Positions 24,917-36,371 of a stretch of DNA of 64,000 bases are shown one piece after another. The DNA is taken from positions 868,001 to 932,000 of the forward strand of contig NZ_JUHG01000011.1 in NCBI RefSeq assembly GCF_000799715.1. Reading direction: 5' to 3'. Origin of the DNA: Martinezella rhizogenes (GTDB taxonomy: Bacteria > Pseudomonadota > Alphaproteobacteria > Rhizobiales > Rhizobiaceae). A program made the translations under genes and the position numbers. The first letter of the stretch is position 1. Every line of letters begins with the position of its first letter. The notes under the pieces are model-generated. The model was not told the DNA's origin and made no database searches. It saw nothing but the letters and a program-made list of their open reading frames with translations.

Positions 24917-25726
24917 CTAGCCGGCAGCTGCCGCATAGACGCCCGGTGATATGCCGAAATTGCGCACGAAGAGGCGCGTCATGTGGCTTTGATCCGCAAA
25001 CCCACTGGCAAAGGCCGCCTCGGCCAATGACGTGCCCGCCACGATCAACCGCCGCGCCTCATGGATACGGCGTTGCAGCAGATAGGCATGAGGAGTAAGC
25101 CCCGTCGCTTTAGTGAATGCGCGCAGAAACTGGAAATGGCTCAGCCCGCAGACGTCAGCAAGTTCGCCAAGCGTCAGAGGGGCTGAAGGATCGTCCTCGA
25201 TCAGATCACGAGCGCGGTCGATGGAGGCAGGAACGGCAATAGCCCGCGATATCAGCATGCCCTCGCCCATCACAGCCGCAACGAGCGATAACAGCAACCC
25301 ATCCCGCAACAGCGCGTCCCGTGGCTCAGGGTTGCCGACCACGAGCGGGAACAGGGCTTTGAAACATGCCGCCACTTGGCTATCGCGAATGACAGGCGAC
25401 GGAAATTCCGCGCCGCCAATCCTGCCCTCGCCGATATCGTTCAGCAGATCGCCGATCACCGGCGGATCGAAATGAAGCATCGTCCAGGCTCGGCTTTCGC
25501 CGATGGGCATGCCATCATGCACCTCATTCGGATTGAAGCAGATGACATCTCCGGCCTCGGCCCGCACCAGTCCGCGCCCGCTCAGCGATGCATGCGCGCC
25601 AGATTCGATAATGCCGATGCCGAATTGGTCGTGCGTATGCTTGGGAAAGCTGTAGCCCGTTTCGGCTTTCACGGCCTTGATGCCTGCTACACGAGAGCGA
25701 AACATCTTAAACTGGCCGGTTTTCAT
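24917..25726 (-). CDS. AraC family regulator with cupin domain
   Basis: 269 residues. The N-terminal cupin-like sensor has FPKHTHDQFGIGIIESGAH and GDVICFNPNEVHDG; the C-terminal double HTH is LTLGELADVCGLSHFQFLRAFTKATGLTPHAYLLQRRI to FADQSHMTRLFVRNFGISPGVY. It follows an EamA transporter by 47 bases, and this order (transporter, AraC) is common for amino-acid or drug exporters with local control; the inducer is unknown. Confidence 0.9.
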   Translation of the reverse strand: MKTGQFKMFRSRVAGIKAVKAETGYSFPKHTHDQFGIGIIESGAHASLSGRGLVRAEAGDVICFNPNEVHDGMPIGESRAWTMLHFDPPVIGDLLNDIGEGRIGGAEFPSPVIRDSQVAACFKALFPLVVGNPEPRDALLRDGLLLSLVAAVMGEGMLISRAIAVPASIDRARDLIEDDPSAPLTLGELADVCGLSHFQFLRAFTKATGLTPHAYLLQRRIHEARRLIVAGTSLAEAAFASGFADQSHMTRLFVRNFGISPGVYAAAAG

Positions 25727-25773
25727 GCGCCTTGCCCTTCAACCCTGCTGAAAGCTATCGGCCGAAGCATATA

Positions 25774-26745
25774 TCACGTCTCCGGCTTATCCTGCGCGGT
25801 CGTTGTGAGTGCCGCCTGCGTATTGGCCGTGACGGCCGCCGGCAAAGGCGTGCCGCGCTTGCGCTCACGCGCCAGCGTCAGCAGGCCGGAGAAAATGATG
25901 AGGACGATGCCGAGCGCCATGGGCAGATCGATACTGTCGTTGAACAGCAGATAGCCGAAAGCAATCGCCCAGATCATCTGACTGTATTGCGGCGGCGCGA
26001 CAAGGTTGGCCGGCGCCATCTGCGCGGCAAGCAGCAACAGCACGCTACCGGCAGCGCCAAGCAGCCCATAGCTCGCCAAAAACATCCATTGCCAAGGCGT
26101 CGGCATGGTTACTTCGGACAGCATGAGGAAACCGCTGACGATGAGCGTGCCGAACAGGCCCGCGCCATAAAGCGAAATGCGCTTCTCCTTCGCCCCTAGC
26201 CCACGATTGACGACGATCGAGATTGCGGCCGCCAAGCCGCCGATCGCGGCGCAGAGATGGCCGATCGAAAGCTCGCGAAAGCCCGGCCGCAGCACGATGA
26301 GCACGCCGATAAAACCGAGGGTCACCGCCGTCCAGCGCTGCCAGCGGACATCTTCCTTCAAGAAGATGACCGACAGGATGGTGACGAAGGACGGCAACAG
26401 AAAGAGCAGCGCAAAAGCTTCCGCCATCGGCAGTTTGGTGAAGGCGACGATGGAGCAAATGGCGCCGGTCGCGCCGCAGACGAAGCGCAGCATCCATAAG
26501 GGCCGGTTCGATGTCTTCACCATATCCAGCCAGTCATCGTCGCGCTTCTTCAGGAACGGGACGGCAGCCAGACCGAAAAGCGCACCGATGAAGGCCACCT
26601 GATAGGACGGCAGCGTCCCATGCAGCATCTTGATCGACGCATCGCTGAAGGCAAAGACGGCATAGGACGCAAATGCCACCAGGACACCGCGAAGCGTGGA
26701 ATGGCCGGCGGCCAAGGATTTGGAATCGGCAGTGATCGATGTCAT
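25774..26745 (-). CDS. EamA/DMT family transporter
   Basis: 323 residues from MTSITADSKSLAAGHSTLRG with about ten membrane helices in two EamA repeats (ASYAVFAFSDASIKML, and WMFLASYGLLGAAGSVLLLLA in the second). The VRWQRWTAVTLGFIGVLIVLRPG block is typical of the family. It likely exports metabolites across the inner membrane. The longer ATG at 26796 adds a non-conserved stretch. Probably co-transcribed with araC-like and B3/B4 genes. Confidence 0.85.
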   Translation of the reverse strand: MTSITADSKSLAAGHSTLRGVLVAFASYAVFAFSDASIKMLHGTLPSYQVAFIGALFGLAAVPFLKKRDDDWLDMVKTSNRPLWMLRFVCGATGAICSIVAFTKLPMAEAFALLFLLPSFVTILSVIFLKEDVRWQRWTAVTLGFIGVLIVLRPGFRELSIGHLCAAIGGLAAAISIVVNRGLGAKEKRISLYGAGLFGTLIVSGFLMLSEVTMPTPWQWMFLASYGLLGAAGSVLLLLAAQMAPANLVAPPQYSQMIWAIAFGYLLFNDSIDLPMALGIVLIIFSGLLTLARERKRGTPLPAAVTANTQAALTTTAQDKPET

Positions 26746-26880
26746 CGGATTGAGCAATGCAAAGGGAGGGAAACTGAATCGCCTGAGTACGGGCAATTGT
26801 ATGATGAAATGGGCTGAATTTCGATTGGCGCTGAAATAAACTATTGTTTCAAAGCGATGGGGCGGGTGTTGTTTGGCGGA

Positions 26881-28332
26881 TCAGTATTCAGGCAAACCAA
26901 GCTTATCAAACTGCCCACTCGGGACACGCCCAATAACTGCGTGTGAAAAAGCTGTCACCTTCAAGGCGTCGGCGTCGACCTGGCATGTGAATTTGACTTG
27001 CTGCCAGCCCTTGGGAGTTTGAACTGCCACGCCATTGCCGAAGAGACCGGTGTCCGAAACCATGGCTGGCGATAGGGCGGAGTTTACAAAGCCAACCGCG
27101 TTCATCTCATGCCCGAACTGCAGCTTCTCCTCCGACTTGCAAAGGTAGGAAATGCGCTGACGCCGCGGCAGCTCTTTCCAGGCATCATAATTGCTCTTGG
27201 ATAGCTTGGCCATCTCGCTGCCGGAATAGAGTTTCGTGGACTGCTTAAGTTGCGCCTTCTGTCCACCAGGCTTGGTATTGGCGGCTTGCTGTTGTGCTTT
27301 GGCATCGGGTTCAGTGACGAAGGACGTCCCATTCGTCGGATCGCTTTTATTGTCCGAAGCAGCCTGCTCTTTTGACGGCTGCTGCGATTGAGGCCCCGAA
27401 ACGGTTGGCACGGCGATTTGCGGATCAACCTTGTTGTCGGCGGATGGCGGCTGCTGTTGCGGGTTGGGATCGGCGGCATTCGCCTGCTCCGTCTCGGGAT
27501 CAGATGTCGCCGCGGCCTTCTGCTGCGTGTCCGTGCCATCCTGCTCCGTCGCCGGAGCTTCCGGCTGCGCCACTTGCGCGTCCGAAGGTTGATCCGTAGC
27601 AAGCTCCTTCGGCTTCGGCATCGAGGCAGGGTCGCGTGAATTGGGGTCGGTTACCGGCGAGGCAGCCTTCGCCTGCTCGGTGGGTGCTGCTGGGGTAGCC
27701 TGCGCTTGTTGCGGCTGCGGATCAGGATCCTTGGCCGGCGATGCGGCATTGGCCTGATCGGTTTTGGCATCCGCGTCCTTGGCGTCCGGCGACGCCGGGG
27801 CTTGGTCTTCGGCTTGGCCATCGTTCGCAGCCGGTGCTTCATTTGCCCGCGTCGAGGCATCCGCCTGCTGTGTGGTTGAGGGATCCTTCTCCGCGCCCTT
27901 CATGTCCGGAAGGGGTGTCTCCTCTGCCGAGGCCTGCTGTTCAGGCTTCGGCGTAGATGTATTGGAGCTTGGATCGCTTGCGGGAGGCGCCGCCTTTTCA
28001 GCCTCAGCCTTGTCCTGCTGATCTGATTGCGCCTTGGGATCGCCAGGCTTCTGTTCCGGCTGCTTCTGCGCTTCCGCCTGCTGCGACTTCTCATCCGGCT
28101 TAGGCGTTGGAGTTGGAACCTGTCCGGAAGCCTCCTTCGGCTTCGTCGCGTTCTCCTGCTGCTCCTGCGGCTGCGGCACGAGCTCGACATTGACGCTATC
28201 TTCAGGCTTTGCCTGAGGTGGAGCTATAAACGACGGCAGCAGGAAAATGGCCGCCAGCACGACATGCAGGAGGATCGACAGGACAAAGCCCCGCCCGATC
28301 TTCTCATCCTGCTTTATCGCGGTCTGTTCCAT
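26881..28332 (-). CDS. TonB-like Pro/Gln-rich envelope protein with DUF930 domain
   Basis: 483 residues. An N-terminal membrane anchor (GFVLSILLHVVLAAIFLLPSF) is followed by about 320 residues of low-complexity Pro/Gln/Ala/Asp/Lys sequence spanning the periplasm, and a C-terminal DUF930 domain (MAKLSKSNYDAWKELPRRQRISYLC, WQQVKFTCQVDADALKVTAFSHAVIG). The layout mimics TonB but the end is DUF930, a Rhizobiales family. Exact role unknown. Confidence 0.85.
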   Translation of the reverse strand: MEQTAIKQDEKIGRGFVLSILLHVVLAAIFLLPSFIAPPQAKPEDSVNVELVPQPQEQQENATKPKEASGQVPTPTPKPDEKSQQAEAQKQPEQKPGDPKAQSDQQDKAEAEKAAPPASDPSSNTSTPKPEQQASAEETPLPDMKGAEKDPSTTQQADASTRANEAPAANDGQAEDQAPASPDAKDADAKTDQANAASPAKDPDPQPQQAQATPAAPTEQAKAASPVTDPNSRDPASMPKPKELATDQPSDAQVAQPEAPATEQDGTDTQQKAAATSDPETEQANAADPNPQQQPPSADNKVDPQIAVPTVSGPQSQQPSKEQAASDNKSDPTNGTSFVTEPDAKAQQQAANTKPGGQKAQLKQSTKLYSGSEMAKLSKSNYDAWKELPRRQRISYLCKSEEKLQFGHEMNAVGFVNSALSPAMVSDTGLFGNGVAVQTPKGWQQVKFTCQVDADALKVTAFSHAVIGRVPSGQFDKLGLPEY

Positions 28333-28613
28333 CGCTCAGCGAACGGCTCGCCGGGCAAGAGCAGCCGATGGGAAAACGTGTATCAACTTCATCAGAACCT
28401 TACCGAAAACGACAGATCGAGCGGCGACAGATCCCCGACATATGGGGGGCAACAATGCGGCTCGAAAGAGGCAACTGCGAAAAGGCAGATTGTCAGGCCC
28501 CTGGCCGCTCCGCAATGCCCGGAAAACACACCTGCGTGATCGCACCATATAGCAAGCGATGCTAACTGCCGGTTTTCGCCAATAGCAGCAAAACAAGCTC
28601 TTTGGCAGCAAAC
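28333..28613. other. Intergenic region between rpoD terminator and the DUF930 gene
   Basis: The DUF930 gene's promoter should lie here on the minus strand. No gene, RNA or operator could be supported in it. Confidence 0.4.
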
Positions 28614-28646
28614 AAAAACCCGGCTCGCTTTCGTGAACCGGGTTTT
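28614..28646 (-). terminator. rpoD intrinsic terminator
   Basis: AAAACCCGG (28615-28623) pairs with CCGGGTTTT (28638-28646) and the minus strand continues into TTTTTG. It lies 24 bases after the rpoD stop. Confidence 0.85.
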
Positions 28647-28669
28647 GATTTCGTAACGGCAGAAACCGC

Positions 28670-30736
<2,067 letters not shown>

Positions 30737-31181
30737 CTCTATATCGTCGCTTTCCCTGACGCTTAAAACTTATACGCGGTGAATAACCGCTCTGGCCCGG
30801 CGCGCCTCGCGCCAGCCCCGAATCACCGACAAAGACCTAACGGAATGACCTTTAATGTCTGCTTAACCACGATCACCGGCACCGGACAGCAAAGCTGGAT
30901 TGCGTTTGGATTTCCGGCCATGGTAGATGAAGGTCCGCCTGATCCAGTTTACCGTTTTCCGAGGACAAACGGTGATTCCTATAATTTTTGTTCTCGTCAA
31001 GCTTTTCCAGCAAAAAAGCCTGTTAAAATCGTGAAAAAGCCTTATCCACAGGCTCCGCACGCCGGAAACAATTGTTCCCCGTATTTAGGAAGTCCCCGCA
31101 CGATGACAAGAGCAGCTTCGTCAAACGCCGGTATTTCCACAATCTGCGGGCTATACTGATGCGATCAAGCCACAAATAGGC
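30737..31181. other. rpoD upstream region
   Basis: A 445-base gap between the tdh stop and the rpoD start. It must contain the rpoD promoter on the minus strand. A GCGGT/ACCGC inverted repeat lies about 45 bases before the ATG. A TTGACG on the minus strand near 31000 has no well-spaced -10. No gene seen. Confidence 0.4.
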
Positions 31182-32219
31182 TCAAATCCAGTCCATTACC
31201 ACCTTGCCGGAGTTGCCGGAACGCATCGCTTCGAACCCTTCCCGAAAATCATCGATGCCGATGCGATGGGTAATGACCGGCGAGACGTCGAGCCCGCCCT
31301 GAACGAAGGCGATCATCTTGTACCAGGTCTCGAACATTTCGCGGCCATAGATGCCCTTCAGGTTCAGCATCTTGAAGATCACCTTGTTCCAGTCGATCTC
31401 GAAGCCGGCGGGCGCGATGCCGAGAATGGCGATCTTGCCGCCATTGTTCATTTTGTCGATCATGTCGCGAAAAGCGGGGGCCGCACCCGACATTTCCAGA
31501 CCGACGTCGAAACCCTCGGTCATGCCGATGGACTTCATCACATCGGCAAGATTTTCCTTAGACGCGTCGACGACGTAGTCGATGCCAAGTTTGCGAGCGA
31601 GCGCCAGCCGGTTCGGGTTGATATCGGTGATGACAACCTTGCGCGCGCCGGACCGTTTGGCAACCATCGCGCCCATGATGCCGATCGGACCTGCTCCAGT
31701 GACCAGCACGTCCTCACCCACGAGATCGAAGGACAGCGCCGTGTGCACGGCATTGCCGAAGGGATCGAAGATTGCCGCCACCTCGTCCGGAATGTCATCA
31801 GGGATCGGTACGACATTGGATTCGGGAATGCAGACGAATTCGCCGAAGGAGCCGGGGCGATTGACGCCGACGCCGAGCGTGTTGCGGCAGAGATGTCCCC
31901 TGCCCGCCCGACAATTGCGACACTTGCCGCAGACGATATGCCCCTCGCCGGAAACACGCTCGCCGACATGATATTTCGTCACCGCCGAGCCGACCTCGGC
32001 AATCTCGCCGCAAAACTCATGACCGACGACCATCGGCACCGGAATGGTTTTTTGCGCCCATTGATCCCAGTTCCAGATATGCACATCCGTGCCGCAGATC
32101 GCCGACTTCCTGACCCGGATCAGCACATCGTTCGGCCCGACCTCGGGAACCGGCACATTTTCCATCCACAGCCCGACTTCAGGCTTCGATTTAACCAGCG
32201 CCTTCATCATGTTCGACAT
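31182..32219 (-). CDS. tdh: L-threonine 3-dehydrogenase
   Basis: 345 residues, medium-chain zinc dehydrogenase. Catalytic zinc residues are in [13 protein letters not shown] and VVGHEFCGE; structural zinc is in [15 protein letters not shown]; the NAD site is [15 protein letters not shown]. The [12 protein letters not shown] segment is diagnostic of Tdh. It oxidises threonine to 2-amino-3-oxobutyrate, the substrate of the adjacent Kbl (21-base gap), so the pair degrades threonine to glycine and acetyl-CoA. Confidence 0.97.
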   Translation of the reverse strand: MSNMMKALVKSKPEVGLWMENVPVPEVGPNDVLIRVRKSAICGTDVHIWNWDQWAQKTIPVPMVVGHEFCGEIAEVGSAVTKYHVGERVSGEGHIVCGKCRNCRAGRGHLCRNTLGVGVNRPGSFGEFVCIPESNVVPIPDDIPDEVAAIFDPFGNAVHTALSFDLVGEDVLVTGAGPIGIMGAMVAKRSGARKVVITDINPNRLALARKLGIDYVVDASKENLADVMKSIGMTEGFDVGLEMSGAAPAFRDMIDKMNNGGKIAILGIAPAGFEIDWNKVIFKMLNLKGIYGREMFETWYKMIAFVQGGLDVSPVITHRIGIDDFREGFEAMRSGNSGKVVMDWI

Positions 32220-32240
32220 GATCTGTCGTCTCCAACCGAT

Positions 32241-33428
32241 TCAAATGATTCCGAGTTCTCGTCCCGCCTCGGCGAAAGCGGCAATCGCGCGCTCGACGTC
32301 GGCCTTCGAATGTGCCGCCGACATCTGCGTGCGGATACGCGCCTGCCCCTTCGGCACGACAGGGAAGGAGAAGCCGACAACATAGACGCCCTTTTTCAGC
32401 ATCAGCGCCGCCATTTCCTGCGCCACCTTGGCGTCGCCAAGCATGACCGGAATGATCGGATGGTCGGCACCGGCAAGCGTAAAGCCCAGCTTGGTCATTT
32501 CGCTGCGAAACAACTCGGCATTGCCGCGCAGTCGATTGCGCAGAGTATTGCCGTTATCGATGAGGTCAAAAACCTTCAGCGACGCAGCCGCGATGACAGG
32601 CGCCAGCGTATTGGAGAAGAGATAGGGGCGCGAACGCTGGCGCAGCCACTCGACGATCTCGGCCTTCGCGGAGGTATAGCCGCCCGATGCGCCGCCGAGT
32701 GCCTTGCCGAGGGTGCCGGTGATGATGTCGATCCGGCCCTCGACGCCGCAATATTCCGCCGAGCCGCGGCCGTGATCGCCGACGAAACCGACCGCGTGAC
32801 TATCATCGACCATGACCATGGCGCCATATTTTTCGGCGAGATCGCAGACGCCACCGAGATTGGCGATAATGCCGTCCATGGAGAAAACCCCATCGGTGGC
32901 AATCAGCTTGAAGCGGCTGCCCTCCGCCTTCTTCAGCTCTTCCTCCAGCGCCGTCATATCATTGTTGGTATAGCGAAACCGTTTCGCCTTGGAGAGACGC
33001 ACGCCGTCGATGATCGAGGCATGGTTGAGCGCGTCGGAGATGATTGCATCCTCCTCCGACAGCAGTGTCTCGAACAGCCCGCCATTGGCGTCGAAGCACG
33101 AGGAATAGAGGATCGTATCCTCCATACCGAGAAAGGACGATATCCGCGCCTCAAGCTGCTTGTGCTCCTCCTGCGTGCCGCAGATGAAGCGCACCGAGGC
33201 CATGCCATAGCCGTAGCGATCGAGCGCCTTCTTCGCGGCTTCGGCCAGCTCGTCGTTATCAGCGAGACCAAGATAATTGTTGGCGCAGAAATTCAACACG
33301 CGCTCGCCGCTGGCAACCGCAATCTCGCCGGCTTGCTTGGAGGTAATGACGCGTTCGGACTTATAGAGCCCCGCATCTTTCAGGCCGGCGAGTTCCGTAC
33401 GCAAGTGAGATATGAACGCAGAGGTCAT
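32241..33428 (-). CDS. kbl: 2-amino-3-ketobutyrate CoA ligase
   Basis: 395 residues of the alpha-oxoamine synthase family. The PLP lysine is in [18 protein letters not shown], with [16 protein letters not shown] and NNYLGLADN as further marks. It cleaves aminoketobutyrate with CoA to glycine and acetyl-CoA after Tdh. It is first in the kbl-tdh operon; an AT-rich intergenic region (33429-33692) separates it from the divergent SDR gene. Confidence 0.97.
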   Translation of the reverse strand: MTSAFISHLRTELAGLKDAGLYKSERVITSKQAGEIAVASGERVLNFCANNYLGLADNDELAEAAKKALDRYGYGMASVRFICGTQEEHKQLEARISSFLGMEDTILYSSCFDANGGLFETLLSEEDAIISDALNHASIIDGVRLSKAKRFRYTNNDMTALEEELKKAEGSRFKLIATDGVFSMDGIIANLGGVCDLAEKYGAMVMVDDSHAVGFVGDHGRGSAEYCGVEGRIDIITGTLGKALGGASGGYTSAKAEIVEWLRQRSRPYLFSNTLAPVIAAASLKVFDLIDNGNTLRNRLRGNAELFRSEMTKLGFTLAGADHPIIPVMLGDAKVAQEMAALMLKKGVYVVGFSFPVVPKGQARIRTQMSAAHSKADVERAIAAFAEAGRELGII

Positions 33429-33692
33429 GGTCGCATTCCGATGCTGGTCACAGTGCCTAACTCATCAAGAAATAACACAGGATTCGGCCTCTTGCTGCAT
33501 CCAGCAGCGGCAAAAATGCGCGGCGTCGTGGCGCTGGCACGATACGGGCCACGTTCGATATTATCTGTCGAACCGACCGAAATATACGCAAGTTCTCAGC
33601 CTGGTTTCATCAGCTGCCATTGCAAAAATTACTTGACTGAGTCCAATATCTTGCTGCAAGTCGATCTTGATCTCAAAAACAAGGGGAGAGCC

Positions 33693-34463
33693 ATGAACAT
33701 ATTTCACAGATTCTCCCTCGCGGGCCGGATCGCGCTCGTCACCGGCGGCGGACGTGGCCTGGGTTTCGAGATGGCCAAGGCGCTCGCCGACGCGGGAGCG
33801 CATGTCGTTATCAATGGGCGCACGCCAAAGACACTGGATAGTGCCGTGGAAGCCATCCGCACGACGGGCGGTTCCGCCGAAGCCGCCGCTTTCGACATTG
33901 CCGACCGCGAGGCGCAGCGCGCCGCGATGGCGGATATCGAGAAAAATCACGGACGGCTCGACATTTTGATCAACAATGTCGGCGCCCGCGACAGGCGCCG
34001 GCTGGCCGATTTCGACGACGAGGCGATCCTCGCTTTGCTCAACACGGATCTTGCCGCCTCAATCATGCTCTCCCGTGATGCCGCCCGCCTGATGAAACAA
34101 CGCAATCATGGACGCCTGATCTCGGTCACCTCGATCAGCGGCCAGGTCGTCATGCCCGGCGACTGCGTCTACCCCGCTGCCAAACAGGGGCTGACCGGCC
34201 TGATGCGTGGCATGGCCGTGGAATTCGGCCCGCACGGCATCACCAGCAATGCCATCGCTCCAGGTTGGTTCGCAACGGAAACGAATGCCGCGATGGCGGC
34301 GAATGAAGAGCTAATCCCCTTTGTCCGGCAGCGTATTCCGGTTCAGCGCTGGGGACGGCCGGAGGAGATCGCGGGTGCTGCGCTGTTTCTCGCCAGTGAC
34401 GCCGCCTCCTTCGTCAACGGTCATGTCCTGACCGTCGATGGCGGCATGACCGTCAGGATGTGA
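33693..34463 (+). CDS. SDR family oxidoreductase, gluconate 5-dehydrogenase-like
   Basis: 256 residues with cofactor motif VTGGGRGLGFEMA, the NNVGARDRR strand, catalytic Ser of TSISGQVV, and YPAAK (Tyr/Lys). The C-terminal NGHVLTVDGGMTVRM is standard. Closest in style to gluconate 5-dehydrogenases, but substrate is unproven. ATG 33693 follows AAGGGGAGAG. It is inserted in plus orientation between kbl and recQ. Confidence 0.85.
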   Translation: MNIFHRFSLAGRIALVTGGGRGLGFEMAKALADAGAHVVINGRTPKTLDSAVEAIRTTGGSAEAAAFDIADREAQRAAMADIEKNHGRLDILINNVGARDRRRLADFDDEAILALLNTDLAASIMLSRDAARLMKQRNHGRLISVTSISGQVVMPGDCVYPAAKQGLTGLMRGMAVEFGPHGITSNAIAPGWFATETNAAMAANEELIPFVRQRIPVQRWGRPEEIAGAALFLASDAASFVNGHVLTVDGGMTVRM

Positions 34464-34483
34464 ATAAGCACAGCACCTAGACG

Positions 34484-36364
34484 TCACCGATCAGTGAAAT
34501 TCTTGATGACTTTCAAGAACGCATCCCCATAGCGCTCCAGCTTCGCCTGCCCGACACCTGAAATCCCTAGCAAAGCATTGCGGCTCGTCGGCTGTTCCGT
34601 CGCAAAGGCGATCAGCGTCGTATCCGGGAAAACGACATAGGGCGGTACGCCGAGTTCCTTGGCGATCCTGGTACGCTCGGCTCTCAAAGCATCGAACAGG
34701 GGCTGTGCCTCGCCCGAGAGGCTCGACTGCCGCTTTTCGATCCGTGCACCCTTCTTGGTGCGACGGCCTGCTTCCGGCCGGTCCTTGCGGAAGAAGACCT
34801 GACGTTCGTGCTTGAACACGGCCTTTGCCTCCGGCTCCAGCTTCATCGCGCCAAAGGCGGTATGATCGACGCTGATAAGACCGTTTGCCAACAATTGCCG
34901 AAAGACGGATTGCCAGGTGCGGGCGGGAATATCCTTGCCGGCACCGAAAACCGGCATGTCGACATGACCGAAGCGCTCGGTCTTCTCGTTAACGGTCCCC
35001 ATCAGCACATCGATGACATGGCCAGTGCCGAAACGCTCGCCGGTGCGATAGACGGCGGCCAGCGCCTTGATCGCCGCTTCCGTGCCGTCCCAGGTCTCGA
35101 CCGGCTTCAGGCAGGTATCGCAATTACCGCAGCCGCCAGCATGCGCCTCGCCGAAATGCCCAAGGATCGCCTGCCGCCGGCAGCCGGCTGTCTCGCAGAC
35201 CGCAAGCAGTGCATTGAGTTTCCCCCGCTCGACACGCTTGATTTCTTGCGCCGCATTGCCCTCATCGATCATTCGTCCCCGCTGGATGACGTCGGCCATA
35301 CCGTATGCCATCCAGACCTCCGACGGCAGCCCGTCGCGGCCGGCGCGGCCCGTCTCCTGATAATAGGCCTCGATGGAGCCTGGCAGATCGAGATGGGCGA
35401 CATAGCGCACATTCGGCTTGTCGATGCCCATGCCGAAAGCGACCGTTGCCACCAGGCAAAGATCTTCCTCCTTCAGAAACGCATCCTGATTGGCATCACG
35501 AACCGAGCGGTCCATCCCGGCATGATAGGCAAGCGCACGAACGCCCTGCCCGTTCAGCCATTCCGTAGTATCCTCGACCTTGGCCCGCGACAGGCAATAG
35601 ACAATGCCGCTATCGCCACGATGACCATCGAGAAAGCGCAGCAACTGCTGGCGCGGCTGGTCACGCTCGACAATCTCATAGGCAATGTTCGGCCGGTCGA
35701 AGCTGGTTGTGAAGACTTGGGCGTTGTCGAGCCCCAGCCGCTCGATAATATCGTCGCGCGTATGCGGATCGGCCGTTGCCGTCAGCGCGATGCGCGGCAC
35801 ATTGGGAAAGAGTTCCGCAAGCTTGCCGAGATCGCGATATTCCGGCCGGAAATCATGTCCCCATTGCGAGACGCAATGCGCCTCATCGATCGCGAATAGA
35901 GCAATCTTCGCCCTGGCGATCATCTGCTGGAACCCGTCGGTGAGTATCCGCTCGGGCGTGACATAGAGCATGTCGAGCGTGCCGCTGGAGACGGCGCGAT
36001 AGATATCGCTCGCCTCCTCGCGCGACAATGACGAGTTCAATGCCGCCGCGCGGATGCCGAGCTGTTTCATGGCCTCGACCTGATCGCGCATCAGGGCGAT
36101 CAGCGGCGAGACGACGATGCCTATGCCGTCGCGGCAAAGGGCCGGAATCTGGAAGCACAGCGACTTGCCGGCCCCGGTTGGAAACAGTACCACCGCATCG
36201 CCGCCTGCCACGACATGCTCGACCACCTGCTGCTGCTTGCCGCGAAAGGCGGGGTAGCCGTAGACCCGCTTGAGTATGTCGAGCGGCGCCATTCCGGAAC
36301 TGCGCTCCGCAAATAGCGCATCGTCGGCGGAAAACCGCGGTTCCTGTCTATCCGGCTGTGACAT
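34484..36364 (-). CDS. recQ: ATP-dependent DNA helicase RecQ
   Basis: 626 residues. Helicase motifs: [16 protein letters not shown] (I), DEAH (II), [14 protein letters not shown] (III), and [15 protein letters not shown] with [10 protein letters not shown] (V-VI). A zinc cluster follows ([29 protein letters not shown]), then the RQC domain and a C-terminal HRDC domain ([24 protein letters not shown]). It acts in recombinational repair. Eight bases separate it from the dnaG stop, so it is likely co-transcribed with dnaG. Confidence 0.97.
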   Translation of the reverse strand: MSQPDRQEPRFSADDALFAERSSGMAPLDILKRVYGYPAFRGKQQQVVEHVVAGGDAVVLFPTGAGKSLCFQIPALCRDGIGIVVSPLIALMRDQVEAMKQLGIRAAALNSSLSREEASDIYRAVSSGTLDMLYVTPERILTDGFQQMIARAKIALFAIDEAHCVSQWGHDFRPEYRDLGKLAELFPNVPRIALTATADPHTRDDIIERLGLDNAQVFTTSFDRPNIAYEIVERDQPRQQLLRFLDGHRGDSGIVYCLSRAKVEDTTEWLNGQGVRALAYHAGMDRSVRDANQDAFLKEEDLCLVATVAFGMGIDKPNVRYVAHLDLPGSIEAYYQETGRAGRDGLPSEVWMAYGMADVIQRGRMIDEGNAAQEIKRVERGKLNALLAVCETAGCRRQAILGHFGEAHAGGCGNCDTCLKPVETWDGTEAAIKALAAVYRTGERFGTGHVIDVLMGTVNEKTERFGHVDMPVFGAGKDIPARTWQSVFRQLLANGLISVDHTAFGAMKLEPEAKAVFKHERQVFFRKDRPEAGRRTKKGARIEKRQSSLSGEAQPLFDALRAERTRIAKELGVPPYVVFPDTTLIAFATEQPTSRNALLGISGVGQAKLERYGDAFLKVIKNFTDR

Positions 36365-36371
36365 TTATCCC

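Noticed and set aside
31266..34463. A 1065-codon plus-strand open frame
   Set aside because: Its first two thirds are the antisense of tdh and kbl; only the last 257 codons (from 33693) are the real SDR gene.
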